The notes under the pieces: generated by a model
Database searches by the model: none
What the model was told of the DNA's origin: nothing
Seen by the model: the letters and a program-made list of their open reading frames with translations, nothing else
Shown: one piece after another, positions 1-11,129 of the stretch
Layout: each line of letters starts with the position of its first letter
How positions within the stretch are numbered: the stretch's first letter is position 1
Origin: Erwinia mallotivora
Lineage (GTDB): Bacteria; Pseudomonadota; Gammaproteobacteria; Enterobacterales; Enterobacteriaceae
Assembly: GCF_000590885.1 (NCBI RefSeq)
Contig: NZ_JFHN01000051.1
Location: forward strand, 17,322-81,321
DNA: 64,000 nt
Reading direction: 5' to 3'
Position numbers and translations under genes: made by a program

Positions 1-2
1 TT

Positions 3-782
3 AACGGGCTGCCGATGCAGGTAGGTCTGAACATGCTGTTAAAACAACACAATCCCGACCGGCTGTTGATTGAGCCAACCGGCCTCGGCCATCCGAAACA
101 GATCCTTTCCATGCTGTCGGCTGAGGTATATCGCCCCTGGCTGACGCTTAACGCGTCGCTGTGCCTGCTGGACCCACGGCAACTGAGTGAGCAAAAGGTG
201 GTGGAAAATGAAAATTTCCGCGATCAGCTCGCCGCTGCCGACATTATTGTGGCAAATAAAGAAGATCGATGGGATGAACAAACCCGTCAGGCATTACAGC
301 AATGGCAGGCACAGGATGCGTTTCACCGCCCGGTTGTCACCACCTCTTTTGGCAGAATTGACCCTGTTTTGCTGGACAGGCCGCGTGAAAATCAGCGTCC
401 CCTGCCTGACGGGCATCATCATTCTGCACATCCCCCGTCACAGCTGGCTGCCCTGGCGCTTCAGCAGAACAGCCGCTGGCGTCGGTCGCTCAACCAGGGA
501 CAGGGCTATTATGCCTGCGGTTGGATATTCGATGACGAAACCATTTTCGATACCATCGGACTGCTTGAATGGGTGAGACTCACACCCGTGGCACGGATCA
601 AAGGCGTGATGCGCATTACCGAAGGCAGTGTAAGCGTCAATCGCCAGGGCAACGATTTCCGTATTGAAACCAGTCAGAGTGCGCCTCCGGACAGCCGTAT
701 CGAAATCATTCACCAGGCAGAAGCAAACTGGAACGAACTCCAGAGATCTTTGTTGAAGCTTCGTTTAACTTCTCAGGTATAA
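3..782 (+). CDS. yeiR: YeiR-type zinc-binding GTPase (COG0523), 5' truncated by window edge
   Basis: The reading frame is open from the first bases of the window, so only the later part of the gene is present. The remaining 260 or so codons carry the end of a P-loop GTPase domain, with an NKED guanine-specificity motif (VANKED), followed by a CobW C-terminal domain. COG0523 proteins are metal-handling GTPases; E. coli YeiR binds zinc. The Walker A motif and the metal-binding CxCC motif lie outside the window. lpxT follows 38 bp downstream on the same strand, which is the E. coli order. The first in-frame ATG at 15 should not be taken as the true start. The assignment rests on synteny and overall likeness. 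Confidence 0.85.
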   Translation, partial: NGLPMQVGLNMLLKQHNPDRLLIEPTGLGHPKQILSMLSAEVYRPWLTLNASLCLLDPRQLSEQKVVENENFRDQLAAADIIVANKEDRWDEQTRQALQQWQAQDAFHRPVVTTSFGRIDPVLLDRPRENQRPLPDGHHHSAHPPSQLAALALQQNSRWRRSLNQGQGYYACGWIFDDETIFDTIGLLEWVRLTPVARIKGVMRITEGSVSVNRQGNDFRIETSQSAPPDSRIEIIHQAEANWNELQRSLLKLRLTSQV

Positions 783-820
783 TGTGCACTGTTACTTTTC
801 TGCCTTATCATTAGCCTGCA

Positions 821-1528
821 ATGAATATAAAAAAATTAACCTGCATTCTGCTGCTTAACCTGCTGGGTCTGGCGCTGTTCTTTTCATGGTATCTGCCTGT
901 CAATCATGGATGGTGGTCCGGCGCAGATAACAGCATTTTCTTCTGGTTTAACGACCGACTGGTCACCAACAAAGCCCTGCTGTGGCTGGTGGCAATCACC
1001 AACTTCAGGCTTTTTGATGGCGTATCCCTGTTAGCAATGGGCGCGCTTTATTTTCATTTCTGGCGGCAGGAAACACCGCAGGGCCGTCGACGTATGTTTG
1101 CCATTGGCATTGCCATGCTGTTGAGCGCTTTACTGCTCAATCAGTTGGGCCACCTGATTCCGGTATCACACCGCAGTCCTACAAAATTCTTTCCGCACGT
1201 AAATCACGTTGCACAACTGACGGGGATTCCAACCAAAGATGCCTCTGCCGACAGTTTTCCCGGCGACCACGGCATGATGCTGATGATTTTTGCCTGTTTT
1301 ATGCTGCGTTATTTCACCCGAAAGGCATTTTTAATTGCCGTCGTCATTGTGCTGGTATTTGCCACGCCGCGAATTATGATTGGCGCTCACTGGTTTACTG
1401 ATGTGGCTGTCGGTTCTCTTTCTGTCGTGTTGGTGGGAATGAGCTGGTGGTTAATTACCCCGGCCAGTGATTATTTAGTGAACGCTTTATATCGCCATTT
1501 ACCTGGGAAATATAAGCCGGCTAAGTAA
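821..1528 (+). CDS. lpxT: LpxT, lipid A 1-phosphate phosphotransferase (PAP2 family)
   Basis: The 235-residue product is a multi-pass inner-membrane protein. LpxT transfers a phosphate from undecaprenyl diphosphate to lipid A on the periplasmic side, giving 1-diphosphate lipid A and helping to recycle the lipid carrier. The PAP2 signature is visible in order: SHRSPTKFF around residue 115, FPGDHG around 147 (Gly in place of the usual Ser of SGH-type motifs, as in LpxT), and GAHWFTDV near 188. There are about six hydrophobic segments. It lies between yeiR and mepS as in E. coli. In enteric bacteria LpxT is inhibited by the PmrR peptide; no pmrR is visible here. Confidence 0.88.
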   Translation: MNIKKLTCILLLNLLGLALFFSWYLPVNHGWWSGADNSIFFWFNDRLVTNKALLWLVAITNFRLFDGVSLLAMGALYFHFWRQETPQGRRRMFAIGIAMLLSALLLNQLGHLIPVSHRSPTKFFPHVNHVAQLTGIPTKDASADSFPGDHGMMLMIFACFMLRYFTRKAFLIAVVIVLVFATPRIMIGAHWFTDVAVGSLSVVLVGMSWWLITPASDYLVNALYRHLPGKYKPAK

Positions 1529-2036
1529 TATCCCGGGCAGTAAATTGCAAAATAACCGGCAAATACCCTGTTCAATGCGGTTTACTGCTATCCTTAGCCT
1601 GGTAAGCAAATATTCTATAAAAGATTTTATTATGGTTGGCTGACAGCAAAAACCATTTTCCTGAAACGATATGTCGCTATTTTCATCTATAAAAAATAAA
1701 AAAAACCAATTTTCACCCTGTTCTGCCCTTTTCTGGCTAAAGTTTCTGCGCAATATACCGATACCGTTGCCACGCTGTGACCTTGTTGTTTCACATTGTG
1801 AAAACCTATAAAAAAGTCGCTAAAACCCCTCGCCATGCGGGCTGTAATCGGGTAACCTCGTTTGCAATCAGGTAAAATCAGCAGACATTTTTCTGAAGAT
1901 GAAAAATAAATTGTGCTCACAAACACATTTTAACTATTCAGGAATTGTCTTACCCACCTGTGATATTTACTCTCATTTCGTTTCGCAATTTAGCTAGCGA
2001 CTTTGTCGTTAAGGACTTCAAGGGATCACATTCATA
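1529..2036. other. Intergenic region lpxT-mepS (508 bp)
   Basis: No convincing gene is seen. The stretch is AT-rich towards its right half, and open frames on the minus strand lack ribosome binding sites and family likeness. It presumably holds the mepS promoter and leader. A weak AAGG (about 2011) and GGGA lie ahead of the mepS start. Confidence 0.5.
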
Positions 2037-2612
2037 ATGGTCAAGTCTCAACCGATTCTGAGATATATTTGGCGGGTGATACCCGCAGTTGCTCTGGCAA
2101 CGCTGCTTTCAGCTTGTAGCTCGACGAATACCGGCAATAATGCACAAACTGATACTCATGCAGTTAAAGACAAGAATGGTTTTTTACTGCAAGCGTCTCA
2201 GGATGAATTCGAACAGTTGGTGCAGAATGTGGATATTAAATCCCGTCTGATGGAACAGTATTCCGACTGGAAAGGCGTTCGTTATCGCCTTGGCGGTACC
2301 AGCAAACGCGGCATTGATTGCTCAGCATTTGTGCAGACCACATTTCGTGAGCAGTTTGGTCTGGATCTTCCCCGCTCTACCTATGAACAGGAAGACAGCG
2401 GAAAGAGTATTCAGCGAGCCAAACTCCGTCCGGGAGACCTGGTCTTATTGCGGGCAGGTTCAACGGGACGTCATGTTGGGATCTATCTGGGTAATGACAA
2501 TTTCGTTCATGCCTCCACCAGCAATGGTGTGATGATTTCTAACCTGAATGAAGCCTACTGGAAAAATCGTTATCGCGATGCGCGCCGGGTACTAAGCCGC
2601 TCGCAAAGCTGA
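2037..2612 (+). CDS. mepS: MepS (Spr), lipoprotein murein DD-endopeptidase, NlpC/P60
   Basis: MepS cleaves D-Ala-mDAP cross-links in peptidoglycan to allow cell-wall growth and is normally degraded by NlpI-Prc. The 191-residue product begins with a signal sequence and a lipobox ending LLSAC at about residue 27, predicting outer-membrane lipidation. The NlpC/P60 domain fills the C-terminal two thirds: catalytic Cys in GIDCSAF (about residue 96), His in GRHVGIYLG (about 147) and a third polar His in FVHAS (about 160). The length fits the E. coli protein (188). A strong Rho-independent terminator follows within 40 bp, so it ends its own transcript. The pdeN/rtn gene found next to it in E. coli is absent here. 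Confidence 0.95.
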   Translation: MVKSQPILRYIWRVIPAVALATLLSACSSTNTGNNAQTDTHAVKDKNGFLLQASQDEFEQLVQNVDIKSRLMEQYSDWKGVRYRLGGTSKRGIDCSAFVQTTFREQFGLDLPRSTYEQEDSGKSIQRAKLRPGDLVLLRAGSTGRHVGIYLGNDNFVHASTSNGVMISNLNEAYWKNRYRDARRVLSRSQS

Positions 2613-2648
2613 TTGCCCTTCCCTGGGTCTGCGAAACGAAATGAGAGT

Positions 2649-2675
2649 AAACGCTGCCACGGCAGCGTTTTTTTT
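2649..2675 (+). terminator. Rho-independent terminator after mepS
   Basis: An 8-bp perfect stem (AACGCTGC with GCAGCGTT, loop CACG) is followed at once by a run of T. It lies 40 bp after the mepS stop and separates it from yejA. Confidence 0.9.
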
Positions 2676-2835
2676 GCCTGCCACCTCAAGCTTCGCCATT
2701 TGCCATAATCGTTTGTTAATCACCTCATTTCACTGTATCCCCGGTAAACAGCTGATTTAGCGCATTGCCACAGCCATCATCCTGCTGTTACGCTTGTGCC
2801 CGCCTCGGGTTTTGTTTCTGGAGTTGAATAACACG

Positions 2836-4644
2836 ATGATCTTGCGCTGGTTTGCTTTGATAGCCTTCAGTCTTACCGCACCAGCCGTGCTGGCTGAAAA
2901 AATCAATGAAAGTTACGCCTTTGCCCAACTTGGCGAACCGAAATATGCCACAGACTTCAGCCATTATGATTATGTCAATCCGGCGGCCCCCAAAGGAGGT
3001 AGCGTCACCCTGTCGGCCCTCGGCACCTATGACAACTTCAATCGTTTCGCTTCGCGAGGCAATCCGGCCGCTGGTTCTGATACCCTTTACGACACACTTT
3101 TCGTCAGCCCTGATGATGAAGCAGGCAGCTATTATCCCCTGATTGCCGAATTTGCGCGTTATCCCGATAATTACCGCTGGGTTGAGGTCACACTGAAACC
3201 TCAGGCGCGTTTTCAGGATGGCACGCCGATAACCGCCGATGATGTCGCCTTCACCTTTAATAAGTTTATGACCGAAGGCGTACCGCAGTTCCGGGTGGTA
3301 TTTAAAGGCATCACCGCCAAAGCCATTTCCCGGCTTACCGTACGTTTTGAACTCCCGGAGAGCGACCGCGATAAGATGCTGTCGCTGCTGAGCCTGCCGG
3401 TGTTCCCGGAAAAATTCTGGAAAGACCATAAACTGAGCGAGCCGCTGCCAACGCCTCCACTCTCCAGCGGGCCTTACCGGATCACCAGCTATAAAGTCGG
3501 TCAATCCGTCACCTATTCACGCGTGCAGGATTACTGGGCGGCAGACCTGCCGGTGAACCGGGGACTGCATAATTTCGATACGCTGCGCTATGACTACTAT
3601 CTGGATGACAATGTCGCTTTTGAAGCGTTCAAGGCGGGTGCGTTTGATTTTCGCAATGAAGGCTCGGCTAAAAAATGGGCGACTCAGTATCAGGGAAAGA
3701 ACTTCAGTCAGCATTTTATCGTGAAAGATGAGCAGCCAAACCGGGTTGCAACTGCGACTAACTGGCTGGCGTTTAACGTGCCAAAGCCTTTGTTCAGTGA
3801 CAGACGGGTTCGTGAGGCCATTTCACTGGTATTTGATTTTGAGTGGATGAATAAAGCCCTGTTTTATGGCTCTTATCAACGCACCAACAGCTATTTCCAG
3901 AATACGGAATATGCTGCCCGTCATTATCCTGATGCCAAAGAGCTTGAAATTCTGGCACCGTTTAAAGGCAAAATTCCGGATGAGGTGTTTTCACAGATTT
4001 TTCAGCCCTCCCACACGGACGGCAGTGGCTATAACCGCAGTAACCTTCTGAAAGCACTGGATTTACTGAAGCAGGCGGGCTGGCAGCTGAAAAATCAACG
4101 CCTGGTCAATGTCAATACCGGGGCCAGCTTCAGTTTCGAGTTACTGACGCGAAACGACGGTAACGATCAGTGGATATTACCGTTCCAGCACAACCTTGCG
4201 AGAATCGGCATCAAACTGAATATTCGTCAGGTTGACAGCTCACAGTATCTGGCGCGCCTGCGTAAGGGCGACTTCGATATGCTGGCATCGCCCTATCCGG
4301 CGATGCCGTTCCCGGACAGTGGATTACAGATTTACTGGGCCAGCGCCTATATCAATTCCAGCTATAACCGCCCACATGTTTCTAACCCTGTGGTGGATAA
4401 CCTGATTAAGCAAATTAATCAGCATCAGGGTGACAAAGCTGCGCTGCTGCCGCTCGGGCGCGCACTGGATCGGGTTCTGCTGTGGAATTATTACATGATC
4501 CCAATGTGGTACAACGCCAGCGACCGCTATGCCTGGTGGAACAAATTCTCGATGCCAGAAACACGTCCGACCTGGTCACTGGGTTTCGACAGCTGGTGGT
4601 ACGATGTCAACAAAGCCGCACAGTTGCCGGCCCAACGTCGATAA
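2836..4644 (+). CDS. yejA: YejA, periplasmic oligopeptide-binding protein of the YejABEF importer
   Basis: YejA is the extracytoplasmic solute-binding protein (SBP family 5) of an ABC importer for oligopeptides, which in E. coli also imports microcin C. The start was set at 2836 because a GGAG lies 12 bp upstream and translation from it gives a clean signal peptide ([13 protein letters not shown], cleavage after AVLA). An upstream in-frame ATG at 2794 would put a hydrophilic extension before the signal. The mature protein carries SBP-5 features: [17 protein letters not shown], a DTLYDTLF segment and a YYLDDN segment. It is the first gene of a tight operon; yejB starts 10 bp after its stop. 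Confidence 0.93.
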   Translation: MILRWFALIAFSLTAPAVLAEKINESYAFAQLGEPKYATDFSHYDYVNPAAPKGGSVTLSALGTYDNFNRFASRGNPAAGSDTLYDTLFVSPDDEAGSYYPLIAEFARYPDNYRWVEVTLKPQARFQDGTPITADDVAFTFNKFMTEGVPQFRVVFKGITAKAISRLTVRFELPESDRDKMLSLLSLPVFPEKFWKDHKLSEPLPTPPLSSGPYRITSYKVGQSVTYSRVQDYWAADLPVNRGLHNFDTLRYDYYLDDNVAFEAFKAGAFDFRNEGSAKKWATQYQGKNFSQHFIVKDEQPNRVATATNWLAFNVPKPLFSDRRVREAISLVFDFEWMNKALFYGSYQRTNSYFQNTEYAARHYPDAKELEILAPFKGKIPDEVFSQIFQPSHTDGSGYNRSNLLKALDLLKQAGWQLKNQRLVNVNTGASFSFELLTRNDGNDQWILPFQHNLARIGIKLNIRQVDSSQYLARLRKGDFDMLASPYPAMPFPDSGLQIYWASAYINSSYNRPHVSNPVVDNLIKQINQHQGDKAALLPLGRALDRVLLWNYYMIPMWYNASDRYAWWNKFSMPETRPTWSLGFDSWWYDVNKAAQLPAQRR

Positions 4645-4654
4645 GGAGCAGAGT

Positions 4655-5740
4655 TTGGGCAATTACCTGCTACGCAGACTGTTACTGATTATTCCCACGC
4701 TGTGGGCAATTATCACCATCAACTTTTTTATTGTACAAATCGCCCCTGGCGGTCCGGTCGATCAGGCACTGGCGAATATCGAATTCGGCCAGACCACAGG
4801 TATGCCGGGTTCAGCGGGCGCGCCAAAGGTTCAGGGACGCAATGCCATGAACCCCGGAGACAGCCAGTATCGTGGCTCACGCGGTCTGGACCCGGAAGTG
4901 GTGGCTGAGATCACCAAACGCTATGGCTTTGATAAGCCGCTTTACCAACGCTATTTCACCATGCTGTGGAACTATGTGCGTTTTGATTTTGGAGACAGCC
5001 TGTTTCGCAGCAGTTCGGTTATTCAACTCATCAAAAACAGTCTGCCGGTTTCCATTACTCTCGGTCTGTGGAGTACGCTGATTATCTATCTGGTGTCGAT
5101 TCCACTGGGTATAAAAAAAGCCGTACGTAATGGCAGCGCTTTTGATGTCTGGAGCAGCACCCTTATCATTGTCGGTTACGCCATACCGTCATTTTTGTTT
5201 GCCACGCTGTTGATTGTGTTGTTTGCCGGGGGGAGTTACCTCGACTGGTTTCCGCTGCGCGGCCTGGTGTCAGCCCAGTTTGATGCCCTGCCGTGGTACA
5301 GCAAAATCACTGACTATTTATGGCATATCACCCTCCCCGTTGCCGCTGCGGTGATCGGAGGTTTTGCCACGCTGACGATGCTGACGAAAAATTCATTCCT
5401 CGATGAAATTCGCAAACAGTATGTGGTCACCGCCCGCGCCAAAGGGCTGGATGAAAAAAAAATCCTCTACCGCCATGTGTTCCGCAACGCCATGCTGTTG
5501 GTTATTGCCGGTTTCCCGGCCACCTTTATCAGTTTGTTCTTCACCGGTTCTCTGTTGATTGAAGTGATGTTTTCGCTGAACGGACTGGGCCTGCTGGGCT
5601 ACGATGCAACCATCCAGCGTGATTATCCGGTGATGTTTGGCACTTTATATATTTTCACGCTGATTGGCCTGCTGCTGAACATCCTCAGCGATATCACCTA
5701 CACGCTGGTCGATCCGCGCATTGATTTTGAGGCACGCTGA
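4655..5740 (+). CDS. yejB: YejB, permease subunit of the YejABEF importer (TTG start)
   Basis: YejB is an inner-membrane permease of the DppB/OppB type. The chosen start is TTG at 4655, nine bases or so after the AAGGAG at 4643-4648; it gives 361 residues that open with [16 protein letters not shown], the expected N-terminus with the first membrane helix. An ATG 126 bp upstream would overlap yejA out of character. The permease (EAA) motif appears as [19 protein letters not shown] around residues 262-280. About six membrane segments and a large periplasmic loop after helix 1 are visible. The stop TGA overlaps the yejE ATG (TGATG), implying translational coupling. Confidence 0.93.
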   Translation: MGNYLLRRLLLIIPTLWAIITINFFIVQIAPGGPVDQALANIEFGQTTGMPGSAGAPKVQGRNAMNPGDSQYRGSRGLDPEVVAEITKRYGFDKPLYQRYFTMLWNYVRFDFGDSLFRSSSVIQLIKNSLPVSITLGLWSTLIIYLVSIPLGIKKAVRNGSAFDVWSSTLIIVGYAIPSFLFATLLIVLFAGGSYLDWFPLRGLVSAQFDALPWYSKITDYLWHITLPVAAAVIGGFATLTMLTKNSFLDEIRKQYVVTARAKGLDEKKILYRHVFRNAMLLVIAGFPATFISLFFTGSLLIEVMFSLNGLGLLGYDATIQRDYPVMFGTLYIFTLIGLLLNILSDITYTLVDPRIDFEAR

Positions 5741-6765
5741 TGAGTCGATTAAGCCCTGTTAATCAGGCCCGCTGGGCGCGATTCCGCCAGAACCGTCGGG
5801 GCTACTGGTCACTGTGGATTTTTGTCGTCATATTTATTCTGTGCCTCGGTTCAGAACTGCTGGCGAATGATAAACCCCTGCTGGTGCGTTATCAGGGACA
5901 TACTTTTTTGCCGCTACTGGTGAATTACAGCGAGACCGACTTCGGCGGTCCACTGGCCAGCGCGGCCGATTATCAGGACCCGTGGTTAAAATCACGCATC
6001 GATCAACAGGGCTGGGCAATTTGGGCACCCATTCGCTTTGGTGATGGCAGCATCAACTTTGCTTCCACCGTACCCTTCCCTGCCCCGCCTTCTGTGCATA
6101 ACTGGTTGGGAACCGATGCTAACGGCGGGGATGTGCTGGCAAGATTACTGTATGGCACGCGAATTTCGCTACTGTTCGGAATGATGCTGACGCTGATTTC
6201 CAGCATCATTGGCGTGGTGGTGGGGGCCTGCCAGGGCTATTACGGTGGCCGTATTGATCTTTGGGGTCAGCGGTTTATCGAAGTCTGGTCCGGGATGCCG
6301 ACGCTGTTTCTGATTATCCTGCTCTCCAGCGTCATCCAGCCGGGATTCTGGTGGCTGCTGGCTATCACCGTGCTGTTCGGCTGGATGCAACTGGTCGGCG
6401 TGGTGAGGGCCGAATTTCTGCGCACCCGCAACTTTGACTATATTCGCGCCGCACAGGCCCTTGGGGTCAGCGACCGCAAGATCATCTCACGGCATATGCT
6501 GCCCAATGCGATGGTTGCCACCCTGACCTATCTGCCGTTTATTCTCTGTGGCTCAATCACCACCCTGACCTCGCTCGACTTCCTGGGATTCGGTCTGCCA
6601 CTCGGCTCGCCGTCATTAGGGGAGTTGTTATTGCAGGGTAAAAATAATCTCCAGGCTCCCTGGCTGGGGATAACAGCATTCCTGACGCTGGCGATCCTGC
6701 TGTCGCTGTTAATTTTTATCGGTGAGGCGGTTCGGGACGCCTTCGATCCCAGTAAGGTGCATTGA
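5740..6765 (+). CDS. yejE: YejE, second permease subunit of the YejABEF importer
   Basis: The 341-residue product pairs with YejB to form the membrane channel of the peptide importer. It is of DppC/OppC type: an N-terminal helix, a periplasmic segment, and a six-helix permease core with the EAA motif IRAAQALGVSDRKIISRHMLPNA near residues 235-260. The start ATG overlaps the yejB stop by one base and the gene ends one base before yejF, so all four genes are one transcript. Confidence 0.93.
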   Translation: MSRLSPVNQARWARFRQNRRGYWSLWIFVVIFILCLGSELLANDKPLLVRYQGHTFLPLLVNYSETDFGGPLASAADYQDPWLKSRIDQQGWAIWAPIRFGDGSINFASTVPFPAPPSVHNWLGTDANGGDVLARLLYGTRISLLFGMMLTLISSIIGVVVGACQGYYGGRIDLWGQRFIEVWSGMPTLFLIILLSSVIQPGFWWLLAITVLFGWMQLVGVVRAEFLRTRNFDYIRAAQALGVSDRKIISRHMLPNAMVATLTYLPFILCGSITTLTSLDFLGFGLPLGSPSLGELLLQGKNNLQAPWLGITAFLTLAILLSLLIFIGEAVRDAFDPSKVH

Positions 6766-6766
6766 A

Positions 6767-8350
6767 ATGTCGTTACTGAGTATTAAAGATTTAAGCATCG
6801 CCTTCCGTCAGGGAGAGCTCACCCGCACGGTGGTTGATAACCTTTCTCTCTCCGTTGCTGCCGGTGAAACACTGGCGCTGGTCGGCGAATCAGGCTCGGG
6901 AAAAAGCGTTACCGCATTGTCGGTGATGCGCCTGCTGCCTTCCCCGCCCGTTATCTATCCACAGGGCGAAATCCTCTTCGCCGGACAGGATGTGCTGAAG
7001 GCGGATGAGCAGACGCTGCGGGGACTGCGCGGCAACCGCATGGCGATGATTTTTCAGGAGCCAATGGTTTCGTTAAATCCCCTGCACAGCATTGAAAAAC
7101 AGTTATATGAAGTGCTGTCCCTGCATCGGGGAATGCGTAAAGAAGCAGCCCGGGCTGAAATGCTCAGCTGTCTTGATCGGGTGGGAATACGTCAGGCCAG
7201 TAAACGACTGAATGCCTTTCCTCATCAGCTTTCCGGTGGTGAGCGTCAGCGCGTAATGATTGCCATGGCGCTGCTGACCCAGCCTGAGCTGCTGATTGCA
7301 GACGAACCGACGACCGCCCTGGATGTGACGGTACAGGCCCAGATCCTGGTTTTGCTGAAAGAGCTGAAGCAGGAGATGAATATGGGATTGCTGTTTATCA
7401 CGCACAACCTGAATATTGTGCGTCGACTGGCGGATAACGTCACCGTTATGCGCAATGGTCAGGCAGTGGAAAGCAACAGCCAGCAGCAACTGTTCAGCGC
7501 TCCGCAACACGTTTACACCCGTGCACTGTTGGATGCCGAGCCTGAAGGCCGCCCTAAGCCTGCGGATAATCAGGCTCCTCCTTTGCTTCGCGTGGATCAA
7601 CTTACGGTCTCTTTTCCGATCAGACAGGGTCTGATGCGGCGTACAACCGGCTACCACCACGCGCTGAAATCAATCAGCTTCCAGCTGCGTCCGGGGGAAA
7701 GCCTGGGGCTGGTGGGTGAATCAGGATCGGGGAAAAGCACCACCGGGATGGCTTTGTTACGGCTGATTCCTTCACAGGGAGAGATCTGGTTTGCCGGGGA
7801 GCCGCTACATCACTGCGATCGCCGCAGGATGTTGCCGTTACGACGTCAGATGCAGGTGGTATTTCAGGATCCCAACTCGTCAATGAATCCCCGACTGACG
7901 GTATTGCAGATTATCGCAGAGGGTTTACTGGTCCATCATCCTGAACTGACCGCCGCCCAACGTGAGGCGAAGGTGATCGCCGTAATGCAGGAAGTGGGGT
8001 TGGACCCGGAAACCCGCCATCGCTATCCGACAGAGTTTTCAGGTGGTCAGCGCCAGCGTGTGGCTATCGCCAGAGCCGTGATCCTGCAACCCCAGCTGAT
8101 TATTCTTGATGAGCCCACCTCTTCCCTTGATCGCTCAGTACAAAAACAAATTTTGTCCCTGCTGAAAAAACTTCAGCACGATCACCGGCTGGCCTATATT
8201 TTTATCAGTCATGATTTGCAGGTTGTACGTTCGCTTTGCCACCAGGTGGTCGTACTGAGGCAGGGAGAAGTGGTTGAACAGGGCGAATGCGGGCACATTT
8301 TCAACTCGCCCGGGCAGGCTTATACACAACAATTGCTGACTCTGGAATAA
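6767..8350 (+). CDS. yejF: YejF, fused double-ATPase of the YejABEF importer
   Basis: The 527-residue cytoplasmic protein is a tandem of two ABC ATPase domains, equal to fused OppD and OppF. Each half has Walker A (GESGSGKS twice, near residues 42 and 320), an ABC signature (LSGGERQRV and FSGGQRQRV) and Walker B (LLIADEPTT and LIILDEPTS). The start at 6767 has AAGGTG upstream and follows the yejE stop directly. It ends the operon and is convergent with yejG. Confidence 0.94.
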   Translation: MSLLSIKDLSIAFRQGELTRTVVDNLSLSVAAGETLALVGESGSGKSVTALSVMRLLPSPPVIYPQGEILFAGQDVLKADEQTLRGLRGNRMAMIFQEPMVSLNPLHSIEKQLYEVLSLHRGMRKEAARAEMLSCLDRVGIRQASKRLNAFPHQLSGGERQRVMIAMALLTQPELLIADEPTTALDVTVQAQILVLLKELKQEMNMGLLFITHNLNIVRRLADNVTVMRNGQAVESNSQQQLFSAPQHVYTRALLDAEPEGRPKPADNQAPPLLRVDQLTVSFPIRQGLMRRTTGYHHALKSISFQLRPGESLGLVGESGSGKSTTGMALLRLIPSQGEIWFAGEPLHHCDRRRMLPLRRQMQVVFQDPNSSMNPRLTVLQIIAEGLLVHHPELTAAQREAKVIAVMQEVGLDPETRHRYPTEFSGGQRQRVAIARAVILQPQLIILDEPTSSLDRSVQKQILSLLKKLQHDHRLAYIFISHDLQVVRSLCHQVVVLRQGEVVEQGECGHIFNSPGQAYTQQLLTLE

Positions 8351-8373
8351 ATAACGCTCTGCCTGTTGAGGGT

Positions 8374-8721
8374 TCAGGCAGAGGTATGTCTGAAGGGTTC
8401 AGCGATGCCAACACCAAAGTTTTTTAAACGGCAGGTGGCAGCGCACTCATGATGCCGGGCAACAAACAGACAGGGTTCACCCTCCCACTCCACCACAGAA
8501 CAATCAAGCTGGATTTCCAACAGAGCATCCTTGATCATCTGCATCACTTCCCACGCCTGAGCGCCCTGATGGCTGAGCAGAGTCAGGCCAACCAAATCGT
8601 CGTCAGTGGCAAGATTGTTATATAACAGCGGCTCTACCCTGCCTCCCACGGCTCCGCCGCCCCAGCGATAGGATTGTGGCAAACGGTGTACCACTGAATG
8701 TTGTAATGTATTCATCCACAC
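8374..8721 (-). CDS. yejG: YejG family protein
   Basis: A 115-residue soluble protein that matches the enteric YejG family, most clearly in the conserved C-terminal segment CRLKNFGVGIAEPF and in EWEGEPCLFV. YejG has no firmly established biochemical role. The start may be the first ATG (8721) or the one two codons in (8715). It sits between yejF and bcr on the opposite strand, as in E. coli. A hairpin (CTCTGCCT / AGGCAGAG, 8357-8383) overlaps its 3' end and may end both convergent transcripts. Confidence 0.85.
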   Translation of the reverse strand: MWMNTLQHSVVHRLPQSYRWGGGAVGGRVEPLLYNNLATDDDLVGLTLLSHQGAQAWEVMQMIKDALLEIQLDCSVVEWEGEPCLFVARHHECAATCRLKNFGVGIAEPFRHTSA

Positions 8722-8988
8722 TCCCCCAGGCCGCGCCGGGATTTCAGTCAGACAGGCTGGCTTCAGATCATATGGTCAGACAGATGCCGCAGCATTCAGC
8801 ATTCGCTTCAGCACTGATTTTTGAGAGCTGACTCTCGTTTTAACATTATATTTACCGCGTTAGCAACGTGATAACAATCATTTTGTTGCACAAAGGTATA
8901 TTTCTGCAATGTTACTTTCACATTATAGCAACATTTAAAATAATGACAGATTGAGCAGCGCCACTTTTGTCGCCGCTTAATCAGCAGG

Positions 8989-10203
8989 TTATCGTGGGGA
9001 ACCTTGATGTGGCCTGCTGGCATAGATGAATAAGATTACGGAGAACGAGGCACAAACGAAGATAGAGCCGACCATCGGCCATGCGCTGCTGAATGTCAGG
9101 GTGGAGAGCAATGCCCCTGTCAGCGCCCCCACCCCAAAGCGCAGGGTTCCCGCCAGCGACGATGCCGTGCCCGCCATATGCGGGAATTCCTCAAGGATCA
9201 CTGCCATCGCGTTTGAGGAAACCATCGAAACACAGCCAATATACATCGCCACGCCAAAGACCAGTGGCAGAAACCCCAGATTCAGCATACTCACCACGAC
9301 CAGCCATACCGCCATGGTCAACTGCACCAGCAGACCAAAACGGAACATCGCAACCGGACCAAAACGGCGCACCGATCGGCTGTTGATCAGGGTCATCAGG
9401 AACAGAAACACCACGTTGAGCGCAAAATAATAACCAAAGTTCTGTGGTGAGATGTGGTTCAGCTCAATGTAGACAAAAGGCCCGGCATTAAGAAAAGAGA
9501 ACATACCGGCAAAAGAGAAGCCGCTGGCCAGCATATAACTGAACACGCGCTTGTGGCGAACCAACGAAAGGAAATTGATGAGAGTGACGCGCAGTTGAAA
9601 TTTCTGGCGTCTGTCCACCGGTAATGTCTCTTTGATCTGTGTTACCACCATCACCGTGGTCACCAGCGCGGCGACAGAGATGCTCCAGAAAATAGCATGC
9701 CAGCTCGACAGCAACAGCAGCCAGCCACCAACAATCGGTGCCAGCAGCGGCGCGATAGTCGTTACCAGCATCACAAAAGACATCATGCGCGAAAACTCTT
9801 CCTTCGAGTAACAATCGCGCATCAGCGCACTGATCACCACGCTACCGGCTGCGGCTGACAAGCCATGTAACAGGCGCATAAAAATCAACTGATCGATGGT
9901 CTGCGCCATTGCACAAGCCGCTGCCGCCACGGCAAAAACTAATGTACCGGCGGTGATCACCGGCTTACGTCCAAAGCTGTCATCCAGCGGGCCATAGACC
10001 AGCTGACCAAGCGCAAAACCCAGGATATAGATGTTAAGCGTCATCTGTACGCTACCCGCCGGTACGCCAAACTCCCTGGCAATCTGCGGCAATGCAGGCA
10101 GATACATATCAATCGACAACGGCATTAACATCGCCAGCAAACCAAGAATAACCACCAGGCCCAGCGATGAGTTCGTTTCCTTACGCACTTTTTCACCCTT
10201 CAT
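8989..10203 (-). CDS. bcr: Bcr, bicyclomycin/sulfonamide drug efflux pump (MFS)
   Basis: A 404-residue transporter of the major facilitator superfamily, drug:H+ antiporter 12-TM (DHA1) subfamily. Bcr exports bicyclomycin and sulfonamides and has also been linked to cysteine export. Visible marks are the N-terminal [16 protein letters not shown] segment typical of the Bcr/CflA group, the loop 2-3 motif [12 protein letters not shown], and twelve hydrophobic stretches. Its ATG overlaps the rsuA stop (ATGA at 10200-10203), so it is translated from the rsuA transcript. Confidence 0.92.
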   Translation of the reverse strand: MKGEKVRKETNSSLGLVVILGLLAMLMPLSIDMYLPALPQIAREFGVPAGSVQMTLNIYILGFALGQLVYGPLDDSFGRKPVITAGTLVFAVAAAACAMAQTIDQLIFMRLLHGLSAAAGSVVISALMRDCYSKEEFSRMMSFVMLVTTIAPLLAPIVGGWLLLLSSWHAIFWSISVAALVTTVMVVTQIKETLPVDRRQKFQLRVTLINFLSLVRHKRVFSYMLASGFSFAGMFSFLNAGPFVYIELNHISPQNFGYYFALNVVFLFLMTLINSRSVRRFGPVAMFRFGLLVQLTMAVWLVVVSMLNLGFLPLVFGVAMYIGCVSMVSSNAMAVILEEFPHMAGTASSLAGTLRFGVGALTGALLSTLTFSSAWPMVGSIFVCASFSVILFIYASRPHQGSPR

Positions 10204-10922
10204 TTGTTTTTCGCTTTACCCGTCACGACACCGACGCTGGCGATCTCTTCCTCACTCAGCGCACGATACTCACCAGGTTGCAGTTCCGGGTCCAGCTCAA
10301 TCGCCCCGATGCGCTCCCGGTGCAAAGCCACGACATGATTACCAACGGCAGCAAACATCCGTTTGACCTGATGATAACGGCCTTCGCTGATGGTCAGGCG
10401 CACCTGAAGGTCGCTGACCCTCTCCAGCATGGCCGGTCTGGTCAGTTCTTTCTCATTATGGAGTTGCACGCCGGCAGCAAATTTTTCTGCCGTATCATCG
10501 GCAACCGGTGATTCCAGGGTAACCAGATAGGTCTTTTCACAATGATGACGTGGGGAGGTGATACGGTGCGACCACTGACCATCATCGGTCATCAGTACCA
10601 GTCCGGTGGTATCAATATCCAGCCTGCCTGCCGCATGAAGTTTGTATGCGGCGGCTTCTGCAAGAAAATAGAGCACGGTCGGATGGTCGGGATCATCAGT
10701 TGAACAGACATAGCCCTGTGGCTTATTCAACATAAAGTAGCGCGGTCCCAGTTGCAGTTGTAACAAGGTGCCGTCATATTCCACCTGGTTTTCCGGGCTT
10801 AGCCTGAAGGCGCTGTCCCGGACGACTTCGCCATCTACGGTGATTTTCCGGGCGCGTATTTCACGCCCTGCAATCGCCCGACTGATTTCCAGTTGCTGAG
10901 ATAAAAATTTATCAAGTCGCAT
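10200..10922 (-). CDS. rsuA: RsuA, 16S rRNA pseudouridine(516) synthase
   Basis: RsuA makes pseudouridine 516 in 16S rRNA. The start was placed at 10922 ([11 protein letters not shown]), which gives 240 residues, close to the E. coli 231; longer frames upstream only add sequence without family likeness. An S4 RNA-binding domain occupies residues 1-60. The catalytic motif [11 protein letters not shown], with the essential Asp, is near residues 95-106, and the KTYLVTL and [15 protein letters not shown] segments follow. It is the first gene of an rsuA-bcr operon and is divergent from radD. Confidence 0.95.
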   Translation of the reverse strand: MRLDKFLSQQLEISRAIAGREIRARKITVDGEVVRDSAFRLSPENQVEYDGTLLQLQLGPRYFMLNKPQGYVCSTDDPDHPTVLYFLAEAAAYKLHAAGRLDIDTTGLVLMTDDGQWSHRITSPRHHCEKTYLVTLESPVADDTAEKFAAGVQLHNEKELTRPAMLERVSDLQVRLTISEGRYHQVKRMFAAVGNHVVALHRERIGAIELDPELQPGEYRALSEEEIASVGVVTGKAKNK

Positions 10923-11129
10923 TAAATCTGTACTGCCTGTTTGAATAAAAACGAAACTGGCGTCCCTTGTCAGGGTACGGATGAAGAAAGGGCGGGTTGG
11001 TGATGATATAAAACCTGCAATTTCGGCCGCCAGTATATCGGGAGTTCGCTTCGAGGCCCAGAGTTGGGCACGCATCATCGTTGCTTTCGTGACATAATGC
11101 GGCTTTGTTCGCGGAACTTCTGAAAATTA

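Noticed and set aside
8357..8383. Hairpin between yejF and yejG as a proper terminator
   Set aside because: Stem is good but there is no T run and it enters the yejG reading frame; kept only as a remark.
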